Part shown: piece by piece, positions 1 through 12,345 of the stretch
Layout: every line of letters begins with the position of its first letter
How positions within the stretch are numbered: position 1 is the stretch's first letter
Assembly: GCA_951799445.1 (NCBI GenBank)
Contig: OX637288.1
Location: forward strand, 33,521,288 to 33,585,287
Direction of reading: 5' to 3'
DNA: 64,000 nt
DNA from: Pseudisothecium myosuroides
Lineage: Eukaryota; Streptophyta; Bryopsida; Hypnales; Lembophyllaceae
Program-made: the position numbers and the translations under genes
Notes under the pieces: generated by a model
Database searches by the model: none
What the model was told of the DNA's origin: nothing
Seen by the model: only the letters and a program-made list of their open reading frames with translations

Positions 1-31
1 TTTTTCAATTTCCAATGATTGATTTTCTAAT

Positions 32-455
32 TTAACCCCTAAAGGTTAGAGGCTATGTTTTCACCAAAACCACTCCAAAACTGCCATTTCTAATACAAGT
101 ACATAATTTCTGAAAAAAACATTTTTGAAAAAATGTAACCGTAGGATCTTGTAGTACACTAGTTTGAGAAGTTGAGGAAAAAATTTCAGAAATTTCCACC
201 AAGTGGATTGCAAGATAATAGCTTTAGAATTGACAAAAATCCTTTTTTTGTCCTTGCAAAAATCCGGGCAACTACAATTCACAAGGACACATTTGTATGA
301 AAAAATGTCCAAAATGATGGTTACTCTTTGGATTCATTCTTCAAGGCAAGTTGGCTACATGCTTGAAAATTTTCAGATCATTTGGAATTGTACAATATAC
401 AAGAAAAAAATAGTAAGTAAAAAGAGGTAGACAATGATTGAAAACACTAAATTTC
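32..455. mobile_element. Truncated TTAA-flanked (piggyBac-like) non-autonomous element
   Basis: Begins with TTAACCCCTAAAGG, the terminal signature shared by the elements at 6426-7354, 59582-60516 and 60630-61638. The following 400 bases match the start of those copies (for example CATGCTTGAAAATTTTCAGA near 359 and GGTAGACAATGATT near 426). The similarity stops near 455 and no closing TTAGGGGTTAA follows, so the copy is truncated at its right side. Short reading frames on both strands reflect DNA similarity between copies and no protein family is recognised. Confidence 0.7.
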
Positions 456-1500
456 AAATTTTTTGAACATATTTTGTATTCCTTATTTGATATGAATATC
501 CTTCATTGTTTAATCTTTAAATTCTCTTTAAACAATTTTCAATAATTTTAAAAATTGAAAATTTTATGACTTGTACACCAGTAGACATATGATTTCATCT
601 CTAAAAAATAAATATAAATTTTTTAATTCATATCTAGTTGCAAATCTATATTTAATACCATTATAAGCAATTTTTTTTTAATAATAATGTTTTAATTATT
701 ATTATTTTTTACTCAAAAATCATTTATAATTTTGTATAAATACTTTTATTTATCATTAATTTTATGCCTTTTTTATTTTATATTATCATATAGTTTATAT
801 TTTATAAATAGTAATCTATTCTATTTAATTTTATGAAAAATAGGATGCATGCACTTGTTGCTTACAATCAAATATTCTTTTTTTGTCGATTTTCAAATAT
901 TATTGAATAAAAATTATAATTTTTTGTTGTATAAATATAAATAGTCTTACACTTTGGAAAAATCAAAGAGTGCAAGTATACAAAAAAAACTCAAGCATTA
1001 ATACATATGTAGAGCACCATAGCAAAGTAGAATCACTATAATAAGCTCTCTTTCTTCAAAATACTCATAAAATTTGTCTTGGCAAATAATGCCAAGTCAA
1101 GTTTGCAAACCCTAGTTATTTGGCATGAACTAGTTACTTGGCAGCAACTAATTTATTGACCTTAACTAGTTACTTTGCATTAACTAATTAGTTAGCATTA
1201 GTTTGCAAACATTGATTTTAATTATTTATTTTTGAAAAAAATAAAAATTTATTTAATATTTAATATTTATTGTTATTCACAAATTTTCAAAGAAAAGAGG
1301 CCTTCTCTAGGCCCCAATCTAATTTTAATGACTAGGTCATGTAGCAAGGCACATAATGCCATTTAAAAATGACTTTTTAATTAATTTATTTTTATTTTTG
1401 AAAAATTGTTGAAATTCATAAAAAAAAATAGAATTGAAAAAATAAGACATTAACAAAATCTTTGTACAATACTAAAAAAATTAATTTTTAAAATTGGATT
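456..1500. other. AT-rich intergenic DNA, no gene seen
   Basis: Very AT-rich sequence with long A and T runs. No reading frame of interest, terminal repeat or RNA gene was recognised. A short loose repetition of the ACTAGTTACTTGGCA type lies near 1125-1200. Confidence 0.6.
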
Positions 1501-1524
1501 TCAAAAAATAATAAAAAATGGTAT

Positions 1525-2030
1525 TGAAAGAGCATTGAGGTTGACCTCAAAGCTATCTCGAACTAGTTTGAGGGAGCATTGAGGTGGATCTCAAAGCTAC
1601 CTCAAAATGGTTTGACGGAGCATTGAGGCATTCACCTATTATTTTTTGGCATTCACCTAGTTTACTTTTTGTATCAAATCTAAATCAAAATGCTCCTTCA
1701 AATGTGTGTCGAGGTGTGTTGAGGTGGACCTCAAGCCTACCTCAACACACTTTTACTTTTTTGTATTTGAATTGACATCAAAATAAAAACTAAAAAGTGT
1801 GTTGAGGTGGACCTCAATCCATCTCGACACACTTATACTTTTTTGTATTTGAATTGGGATCAAAATAAAAACTAAAAAGTGTGTGGAGGTGGGTTGAGGT
1901 GGACTTCAACCCACCTCAACACACTTTTACTTTTTTGTATTTGAATTGAGATCAAAATAAAAACTAAATTGAGTGTGTTGAGGTGGATTGAGGTCCACCT
2001 CAACACACCTCAATACACTTTCATGTTTTA
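1525..2030. repeat. Tandem minisatellite with TTGAGGTGGACCTCAA core
   Basis: Four to five diverged copies of an 80-95 bp unit. Each has a GTGTTGAGGTGGACCTCAA-type self-complementary core followed by ACTTTTACTTTTTTGTATTTG and AAAATAAAAACTAAA. Copies are clear at about 1703-1790, 1797-1870, 1880-1965 and 1970-2030. More diverged versions of the core occur at 1525-1630. The core can fold on itself in each copy. It has no coding capacity. Confidence 0.75.
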
Positions 2031-2459
2031 ACGGAATTCAAATCAAAAGTAATCAAAATAGTATTTTCTTTTCAAATATGAATTCCAATAAATATGAAAC
2101 TTGAAACATCTATATATAATGAATTCATATTAGAAAAGAGTACTATTTTGGTTTAGGGATTTAAAATCCAAACAAACTCACTCTATTCTCATATTGTCTC
2201 CACTATCTTGGTCAATTGATGAGTCCTAATTTCAAATTGAAAGTTTAAGTTCATTCTTGGTCAATTGATAAGTCCATGAAAAAACTAGAAAGAGTTTAAA
2301 TCTCAAGAAAAAAAATCTCAAATTTCTTCTTGGTCCCAAACTGGAACCAATTTCCAAAAATATAAATTTAAATCTCTTTGTGGACAATTGATGAGCCTTT
2401 ACTTTAAGTTGTAAGTTTAAATGTCTTCTTGGTAAATTGGTGAGGCTTCCAAAAGAAAT
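2031..2459. other. AT-rich intergenic DNA, no gene seen
   Basis: Contains loose repetition of the phrase CTTGGTCAATTGATGAGTC (about 2210-2400). No gene, terminal repeat or RNA was recognised. Confidence 0.55.
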
Positions 2460-3057
2460 TTAACCCCTAAAGGACCAAGTGTCCGTTCAACGTACGCAAG
2501 AAATCTCGGGTAGGTTCCTATGAAGTCATTTTTGGTCAGATGTTCATGAAATTTGGACACAATGTACAAATATGTGCCTCCTATGTGAAAATCTAATTTT
2601 TTTTCCGATCGGGTGCCCGGATCAAAAGTTATGGTACCCTGAACTTTTGGGGCAGCTCGGGCAATTTGAGAATCTTTGGAGAATCTTTTGCGAAAAAGCT
2701 CATCAACTTTTGAAATTTGGCATGTATGTAACTAATAAAATATGGCATACAATTGTCCAGAAAAAAACAAACTTTATATCTCAAATCACATTCTAAGAGT
2801 AGTCAAACTTTGTTAGCTATGTTGGGGCGGTTCCAAAAAAAAACATTTTCTTCTAACTTCAAACGTTATAATCTTTCAATCCGCGCGGTCAAATGGACTG
2901 AAATTTTTTCCATATTTTGGTAAAATACTTTACTTCAGTTTTGTATGGTTGAAGTTTCAAAAAAAAGTTTCAATTTTCAGTTTTGAATAACGTACCAAAA
3001 AACCACAGTTTTTGACAATGTCTCCCTGAATACCCCCCTCGGTCCTTTAGGGGTTAA
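2460..3057. mobile_element. Complete TTAA-flanked non-autonomous element, 598 bp
   Basis: Starts TTAACCCCTAAAGGACCAAG and ends GGTCCTTTAGGGGTTAA. The inverted repeat CCCCTAAAGGACC is therefore flanked on both sides by TTAA. TTAA target duplication plus a C-rich CCC(C)TA.AAAG terminal repeat is the hallmark of the piggyBac superfamily. The assignment rests on the ends only, because no transposase is encoded. The interior is not obviously similar to the ~930-bp members of the window, so it is a separate subfamily with the same ends. Confidence 0.75.
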
Positions 3058-3486
3058 ATGTAAATCTCACCCCGCTCCCCAAATGGAAGAGACAACTTGC
3101 AATAAAGGAAATAGAGATTTATTCCACTCAAAAAAAATTATTTTAGCATTTCAAATCCTATATTATTAGAAGTTTCAAGTTTGAAATTTGAAATTTTCAA
3201 TGATTGATTTGAAAATTTAAAGCTTTAATCATTTTAGATATTGAAATTCTAATCTTCTAAATTGCTAAATATACAATGAATTTACCACACATAGTTTTAA
3301 TTTTTTTTGTCATTTTATGAAATTATGAATTTTTATGTAAATGAGGTCTTGAATATTTAAAAGCTTTTTATATTGAATTTTATAATGATTGGCTTTTTAA
3401 AAGATGTTAAAAATCTAAAAATGCATAAATCTTTAAATGATCAAATTTCATACAAATCAATGTCAATAAATCAAGTCTTCATTTTT

Positions 3487-3530
3487 TTAACCCCTAGAGG
3501 ACCATTGTCCCCTTGGGGCACAAAATGGAT
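3487..3530. mobile_element. Solo end of a TTAA-flanked element
   Basis: TTAACCCCTAGAGGACCATT matches the end of the element at 2460. No partner end was found within about 1 kb, so only a terminal fragment appears to remain. Confidence 0.45.
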
Positions 3531-5189
3531 TTTGGATAAACTTTTGTGGTTTCAATTTCTGTGATAATTTTTTGAAACTCTTTTTAAGATAGAAAAGCAC
3601 ATTACCTTCCATATGGTTAACTTCTATTGTTAGAATAATCTCACCATTTTAATTAGTGTATTCCAATTCCATCTAAAGTAAAGCTATTAATGATTTAGTT
3701 TTTCCTGCTATCTTGTATAATTATACTTGTACATAATAATTTTCTTAAGAATGAGAATTATGTATTTTTTATTTAAATTATTTTTCCAAATCCTTCAACT
3801 CAATTCTTTATTATATAAAAATTTAAATTCAAAATCCATAGCATAGTAAATTTAATTTAAAAAAACTTCACAGTCAAATAAATAATCATAGTAACGTAAG
3901 GTAGAAAAAAAACCTTGTTTTTTTTACTTTAAATGAAAATGTCTTATAATCTATGTGGCCAAAGATTTGAAATTTCTACTACACATTTTCATACTAGTCT
4001 ACTTCAAGATCCTAAGATTAGATATGCATAACCAGTGGTTGAATTTTTTTGAGCATACACATATATAAGCTCCCATCTCCATTGTATAGTTGGATGTATT
4101 CCTAAACCCTTGTAAAAAAGGAATATGATTAACATACTTGCAATGCTTCTAGGAGTCATTTGATGGTAAAAAAATCTCATGTCGCTTTGGAGTTAATCTC
4201 GAACATTTTGTTAAACCAGAAGATTATTTTAGGACAAAGGGAGTATTATTTGGGGGCTTCAATAAATATTGTTGATTATTTGTTGTATTGTTTAGCTACT
4301 ATGACTATGAAGCCATTAGTACGCTTTTTCATTGATTTTATATTTGTACACTCTTGTTTGAGTCACTAAACTTCTTCTTTTTTAAGGTTAACCCTATAAC
4401 ATTGATGTGGAGTGTGGGCGCAAAGTGCCCAATGGATGAGTTCATCTAAGATTGTATGATGGAAAAAATGCTTTTTTCATCCAATTTTTTTAAGGATATT
4501 TGAGTACTTTTTCAATGAATAGTATTGCAAATTCCCTCATTATGGTATTCTTGACATTTCTAAAGAAAAAGATGCTTAATCCACAATGCTTAATGCCTTA
4601 ATCCCATTGGTTTGTTGATTTCCAAATTTTAGAGTGATATGGTAACTTTGGATAATACCATGATGTCGTACACTATAATATACATCCATGCTAAAAATTT
4701 CAGATTTTTCGAGCATATTGTATATTCCTTATTTGATATGAATTTCCTTCATTGTTTAATCTTTAAATTTTCTTTAAACAAATTTCAATGCAATAACAAT
4801 ATCATCCCTCGTCCAATGAATTTCATCCACTTTTGTCACTAGATATTTGAGATACTATGAATAAGAAACAATACTCAAGGTCACAGAGCCGCCAATGAGA
4901 TGCAAGTCTCAATGGCAGATTCTTTTACATTTTTTTTTCCAGAGATAATTGTGGAACTGCCGTTGAAGGATTTGATAAACTAATTTGACAAGTAGCGCCT
5001 GAAGGAACATGCAGAGGCACAGACAACCAAAAATGCAACATTTCTATGGGTTGCCTTGACCATCTATGACTCCGCCATTGACTTCACACATTTACACTTC
5101 CCAACATGACCTTCCAGGAATATTAAGTGCTCTTAAGCAATTCCTTACAAAAGTGACCCTCTCAAAATATCCACGTCTCTTGTAGTGAC
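3531..5189. other. AT-rich intergenic DNA with degraded repeat ends
   Basis: No gene was recognised. At 4226-4245 the phrase GGACAAAGGGAGTATTA looks like a decayed Stowaway MITE end. A related phrase (GGGATGGAGGGAGTAC) occurs near 8380. The sequence near 4690-4795 resembles 456-530 (ATTCCTTATTTGATATGAAT and following). Everything else is AT-rich with no recognisable element. Confidence 0.5.
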
Positions 5190-5425
5190 AAACTAGGTGA
5201 ATGCCAAAAAAAATGTGAATGCTACAAAATAATAAGTGAATGCCAAAATTTAATAGTTGAAAGCCCAAAAAGAATTAGGTGAATATTAGAAGAAGTAGGT
5301 GAAAGTCCAAAAAAGAGTAGGTGAATACCAAAGAAAAATAGGTGAATGACAAGAAAAAAAATAGATGAAAGCCAAAAATAAACTAGGTGAATGTCAGGAA
5401 AAAAAAATGTGAAAGCCCAAAAAAA
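5190..5425. repeat. Minisatellite with TAGGTGAATGCCAAAAA unit
   Basis: About eight imperfect copies of a roughly 25-32 bp unit of the form (A)GGTGAATGCCAAAAAAAA, alternating with AGTGAAAGCCCAAAAA. The repeat is purine-rich on this strand. It has no coding meaning. Confidence 0.7.
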
Positions 5426-5604
5426 ATTAGAGATTGAAAAATATCTAAGGGTATACTTTACCGGAAATGCACATGATAGAAGTGGATAATATGAAAGACC
5501 AAATATGAAAAATATATAATAGATATGAAAAATATGAAAGGTTTGAAAAATAGGAATTCCAAACCTTTACAATGCTATAACAATAGAAGCTGAAAATCTA
5601 TACT

Positions 5605-7853
5605 CTATGCTAAAGTAGACTCTTTCAAGGTCCACAAGTGCTCAATGAGGTCTTCCCTCAGATCAAAATATGGATCTGCATTTTCTATCTCTAAAGTGCC
5701 CTCTACTAGCTCTCCAAAAGTGAGGTCTCTATGCATAGGAAGAGTATCCCCCGGTAACTCTTCAAAGATATCCTCTAAGCCTTGAACTCCCTCTTCATCT
5801 TCAAGTATCATGTTGTGTAAAATACAACATGTGAACATGATGTTTGAAATGACATCCATGCTCCACTGGCGACTGGGATTGCGGGTAATCGCAAAACGTG
5901 CTTGAAGAACCCCAAAGCACTGTTCTACATCCTTTTTCACCGCCTCCTATCTCTGAGTAAAATGAGCCCTCTTTTCGTCTTGTGGCAAATGAATGCTCTG
6001 AACACAGCATGACCAACAAGGATAGATCTTGTCGGTAAGTAAATAGTAACGGCTGTATCGACAACCGTTAACCACAAAAGTCATGCCATCTCCTGAACTT
6101 GTCAACAAGTTCCGGATAAGGGGAGAACGATCTAAAACATTTAGATCATTGTTTGAACGAAGGAGTCCAAAAAAATGTGCCAAATATGCAGCTCTCCATC
6201 TGCAATGGCCTCCAAGAAAATAGAGCGGTGACCGTCTCTATCCCCAAAATCCCCCTGCCACGCAACCGGACAGTTCTTCCAACCATAATGCATGCAATTT
6301 AAAGATGCAAACATACTTGGGAAACCATGTGCCTCATTAATAGCAAACCGTTCTCCAAGTCAACACGTGTAGGTTGTCGAAGATGGTAGCCCTCGAACTT
6401 AGCACGCACAGCCACACAAAACCGCTTAACCCCTAAAGTTCCTTGACTATGTTTCACCAAAAACGCTCCAAAATTGCCATTTCTAATACAAGTACCAAAT
6501 TTTAGAAAAAAAAAAATTAGAAACATATAACTGTAGGATCGTATAGTAAACTAGTTTTAGAAGATGTGGAAAAAATTTCAGAATTTTCCACCATGTGGAT
6601 TGGAAGATATTAGCATTTGAATTGGCAAAAATACTTCTTTCGTCCCTGCAAAAAACAAGGCAGTTGCACTTCACAAGGTCACATATGTATGAAAAAATGT
6701 CCAAAATGGTGGTGCTTCTTTGAATTCTTTTTTCTAAACAAGTTGGCTACATGCTTAAAATTTTTCAAATCATTTGGAATTGTACAACATATACAAAAAA
6801 AATAGTAAGTAGAAAGAAGTAGAGAATGATCCAAAGTACTAAATTGTTAAGAATTTAATTAAAGAATTGAAAAATGTCAATCCCAATGGTTGTAATGTTG
6901 TAATACACAACCTTCATCCTATGAATTTATTTTTACAAAAAATATTAAAAATTGAATTAAATAAACAACTTCAAAATTTATTTCAGAGTAGAGAATCCAT
7001 AATTGCCCGCAAACTAAAAAACCTCATAATTTTTGACTCATTGATCGAACTGGAATGATTCAAAGGTTTCCATATATATATAAATTTAGAAAACCAATTT
7101 CAAATTTTTATTTTTGAAAAAAGCAATTTTTTCAGATCTGCCCGGACTGCCCGCCCGGTGAAAAAAGTAACATATTAGGCCATAACTTTTGACTCCTATT
7201 TCAAAATGTCATGAAATTTAGTGCACATGAAAGGTATTCCTTGTCCCCACCTTCTATTAAAATTTCAGCTTAAAATATGAAAATCTCTAGTCACACGTAC
7301 CTGCCCAAAATCGCTATGTTGCTAAAAATAGCAGGCTGGTCCTTTAGGGGTTAAGTGATTCCATGGCAGTAGTTTCGCTCGTCCTGCAGTACTTGTCTGT
7401 AGCATCTGCACCAATCCCGTAACACAACATACGCAATGTAGAAGTGATCTTCTGATGTAGGGAAAGGCTTAATGCACCAGTGCAATCCCTCTTCTGCATA
7501 AAATAATCATCACAGGTGCACACCTTCTCAATTATGTGCAACAACAACGGGCGTTGCATGCGATAGTGTCGCCAGAAAAGGGCCAGCCCATACATTGGCA
7601 AATCCGCAGAATAATCTTGCATCATATGGTCATGCATAGCCCCTCTGAACCTCTCGACATTAGGTGCTTTACCACGATGGGATCCACCCCGCACACAAGG
7701 CACAATGGGTTCATCGTTCATAAACCCTATTCCTTGCACGTAGCTCAACATAACGTCATCTTCCAAATCATCCTTCCTCATCCTATCTCTAGCAACAACA
7801 AGCTGGGCCTTCCACTCCTCCACGGTGAATAGTTGCAAAAAATACAACCTCAA
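5605..7853 (-). pseudogene. Broken PIF/Harbinger transposase (plant transposon protein family)
   Basis: Minus-strand remains of a DDE transposase of the plant Harbinger type. The N-terminal part (7853-7355) reads FTVEEWKAQLVV and GGSHRGKAPNVER. It is followed by SETTAMESL, which is interrupted by the 929-bp TTAA element at 6426-7354. The reading resumes with KRFCVAVRAKFEGYHLRQP, then NCMHYGWKNCPVAWQG, then NNDLNVLDRSPL, and finally KKDVEQCFGVLQARFAI and the HNMILEDE tail. These are family landmarks. Damage seen: the insertion, frame changes (one in a T run near 6175), the first catalytic Asp of the SLDCMH motif read as Asn (SLNCMH), and an in-frame TAG at 5949-5947. Relatives usually have Gln at that TAG position (QRQEAARKD). 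The gene cannot make an active enzyme. Confidence 0.88.
6426..7354. mobile_element. TTAA-flanked non-autonomous element nested in Harbinger, 929 bp
   Basis: Starts TTAACCCCTAAAGTTCCTTG and ends GGTCCTTTAGGGGTTAA. It is homologous along its length to 59582-60516 (opposite orientation) and 60630-61638. It sits inside the transposase pseudogene: the host protein reads SETTAMESL on one side and KRFCVAVRAKF on the other. It therefore inserted after the Harbinger element. It codes for nothing recognisable. Confidence 0.8.
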
Positions 7854-8149
7854 ACATCAAACAGTGACTTTAAACCAAGCAATAGCGCACTCAGAGCTTG
7901 AACCCAAAACTCAAATAGAGCTCCCAGTTTGCACCTCAAAAACAGCTTCCAATTTGCGCCTCTGTTTTCCAAATAGGGCATGTGCTCATCAAGACTTTTT
8001 GGCCTCACAACAGCCCGGTGCCGGGTGTTTGGTACCTGACCGGCATTAATTCCCATAAGCGCAAGAATTGAAGAAACTTGACAGGTCGTATTCGAATGGC
8101 GGGTGACTGGTGGGTCTCTCCAACAACGCCGGTCCCGCTTGGATGTTTG

Positions 8150-8207
8150 ACACACTCCAAACCAACAATAGCGCATCGGATTTGTAGAGAACTGGTGGAG
8201 ATGCTCT
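8150..8207. repeat. Likely terminal sequence of the Harbinger element
   Basis: The sequence ending GAACTGGTGGAGATGCTCT reads outward as AGAGCATCTCCACCAG on the other strand, the typical start of plant PIF/Harbinger terminal repeats. It lies upstream of the transposase N-terminus, as expected. The matching end beyond 5605 was not found, so that side is probably lost or diverged. Confidence 0.5.
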
Positions 8208-8230
8208 AAGAAAATTTTACTTTTGAACAC

Positions 8231-9987
<1,757 letters not shown>

Positions 9988-10954
9988 GGTTTCAAGATGT
10001 CCAACTAATTTGGAAGTGCTAGTATCATATACTGTGAATTGGCGATGGTGTCAAAGTATATACGGAGCATAGTATGAAATTTTGAGTGTATATCGACATG
10101 GCAGAGTATGTAAATATTACTTGAGATTTATATTTTGATAGTTTGTACATGCAGATTCTACCTATTCGACATTTTTAATTCCTACATAAATCTGTGTGCT
10201 CAAAGATATACAAATTTTAGAATGAAAGTTTTTGCAATAAATTTGCATTCTGTACATCTAGAAATGTTAATATTTTGATTCTGTTTTGATTTTAAAATTT
10301 TATAAACAAACTGATTGGTTTGTGATTTTTTGAATTGATTTGTTTAACAGTTACAACTCTTGTGAAATTGGCAATTTGTTGACATTTTTTCAGTGAGCAC
10401 GTAGTTTACTAAAAGTACTTAAGTTTCAGTCATGAAGTTTCTAACAACTTCAAAGTTGTACTAGTCTACAATTTACTCTCTGCATTTTCGACCTTATAAA
10501 TTCTCTATGACAATGTCAAATTCTTTGAAAAAGGTCGATAATAACACCGTTTTTACCTCTGAGAAATCTTGGTAGAAGGACTAGAGGAGGATTGTAAATC
10601 TTGAATCCGTTTTATCTAATAAAATTATAGCCAGACTACAATTCAAAAGAACAGCTCCAATTTCTAATTTTGCATTGTGAAAACAATTCTAGTCAATGAT
10701 GAATTTCAAAGGAATTCCATGATGAGCCATGTTTGACAAGTTGTTGCACCCATGCGTACAACGTCAATTTTGTTAAATTAGCAATATTCCACAAACCAAA
10801 AATTGTGATATATAACTTCACAAAGTTCTAATTTCAGGTCAAAACTAAGACTGGTATAGAGTTTACTTTTAGGCCGTGCTGCATGAACTATGTCAAAGTA
10901 ATGGAATATCACCAATGTAATGAAATTGAAGTTGTATGTGTTGATAATCTTCTA

Positions 10955-11231
10955 CTCCTTCCGTCCCAAAATAAGTGTCTATTTTGGACTCTCATGTTTT
11001 TTTAAACCAATTTCCATGATCATATTGCAAAATACATAATTTAAAAGGGTCCAGATTTTATATCTCACCACAATCAATGAAGAACATTAGACTGTATGTG
11101 TTCTTTGCAACCTTATTTTAAAATGGGGCCCAAGAAAGCCTCCATACAACCTACTCCAAAATACTGAAAAAAAACACTAGTTTAGAATGTGGACACTTAC
11201 ATTTACAATTTATATATTGGAACCGAGGGAA
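10955..11231. mobile_element. Stowaway-like MITE (Tc1/mariner), about 277 bp
   Basis: The left end reads CTCCTTCCGTCCCAAAATAA followed by GTGTC. The right end reads GGACACTTAC and, further on, TTGGAACCGAGGGAA. Both ends abut TA (10953-10954 and 11232-11233), the target of Tc1/mariner elements. The CTCC(C/T)TCCGTCCC start is the plant Stowaway signature. The right repeat has diverged. It is non-coding. Confidence 0.7.
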
Positions 11232-11237
11232 TATATG

Positions 11238-11360
11238 ACTGGTGACTCTCTGATAATCAATGCATCTTTGTACACATATTGGTAGGCATTTGTTTTTTCA
11301 CTAATCTAAAATCAAATCTATTTGTTTTCTTTCAGGTGTTGTTACATGAAGTTGTTCGAC
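11238..11360. repeat. Interspersed repeat copy (partner at 20105-20230)
   Basis: The phrases GATAATCAATGCATCTT, GTAGGCATTTGT and TGTTGTTACATG occur in the same order and spacing at 20122-20213. Both belong to an unidentified dispersed repeat. Similarity between the wider regions (about 10700-11360 and 20040-20230) is patchy. Confidence 0.5.
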
Positions 11361-11379
11361 GGAAATTGTGAAATTCCAA

Positions 11380-12118
11380 CTTAATAGCGATACTTGCTTG
11401 GAGCCTTTGGATGTCACTTACAAGTTAGTTGCAAGTTCTTACTAGGGAGGAAATTAGCAACCGTCTGTTGACAAATTTATAAATTACACTCATCACCATT
11501 TTATAGGCAAAACATGCTATCTCGACCATATGGATATTCAACTCTTAGTCGATGCCTGCATGGATGCCACATAAAATTTCTTGCTATTAGTTGCATGCGA
11601 CTAACTGATCACTTGAGAGAAAAATTATATTAGCAATTGTTGACACAATCATAGCTTCCACTCGTCACCATACAATCTTGCTTCACATTCAAAAAACTAG
11701 AATCAATTCACTGAAAATTTCTCTGCCAAATCAACCCATCAGATGTTCCCAAACTTGCAGTCAATGCTTGCGTGGACCTATGCCACATACAATAAGTTTT
11801 AAGATTGCAAATCAAGTGCAAGCTTTCTGGCAAATCAGTCACTAGAGAAGAAATTAGCAATCATTGATAAAATCATATCTTCCACTTGTCACCCTTTTCA
11901 CAATCACAAAATAGTTTCAATTCACTGAAACTTTCGATTTATACCAAACCAATGAGGTGGATGTATTGTATATATCTCAAACTCGCAGTTAATGCCAGCA
12001 TGGACAACACACAAGTTTCCTTGAAAATTGGTTGCAAGTGATCACTGGAAATGAAATTAGCAACCCATTGACAAAAACATATCTTACACTTGTCTCTTTT
12101 CGTAAAAGAAAACAATCT
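11380..12118. repeat. Diverged tandem repeat, about 200 bp unit
   Basis: Four copies of a segment containing a GTTGCAAGT-type start, then GA(A/G)ATTAGCAA and TTGACA, and then CTT(C/A)CACTCGTC or its variants. They are near 11420, 11590, 11830 and 12035. The copies are strongly diverged. No protein is encoded. Confidence 0.55.
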
Positions 12119-12120
12119 CA

Positions 12121-12342
12121 CACTACAAGAGAAAGGGGTGTTTTAAGTGAGCTTTTAAGTATAGTTCTAGATATAAGATTATAAGTAATGACCTTTAAGG
12201 AGATTTTTAGCAAAATTTTACTCGAAACACATGTGTTTCGAGTAAAATTTTGCTAAAAATCTCCTTAAAGGTCATTACTTATAATCTTATATCTAGAACT
12301 ATACTTAAAAGCTCACTTAAAACACGACTTTCTCTTGTAGTG
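12121..12342. mobile_element. Fold-back CACTA-type MITE, 222 bp
   Basis: Begins CACTACAAGAGAAAG and ends CTTTCTCTTGTAGTG, flanked on both sides by TCA (12118-12120 and 12343-12345). Terminal CACTA plus a 3-bp target duplication identifies the CACTA (En/Spm, CMC) superfamily. The two arms of about 111 bp are almost perfect inverted copies centred on ACACATGTGT near 12231. The transcript would be a long near-perfect hairpin. The high arm identity argues for a young insertion. Confidence 0.9.
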
Positions 12343-12345
12343 TCA

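Noticed and set aside
61..430. Open frames conserved in several TTAA elements (61-312, 6483-6704, 60265-60495)
   Set aside because: Both strands are open in the same segment, the frames have no Met start at a common place and no family was recognised. The similarity is explained by DNA homology between copies.
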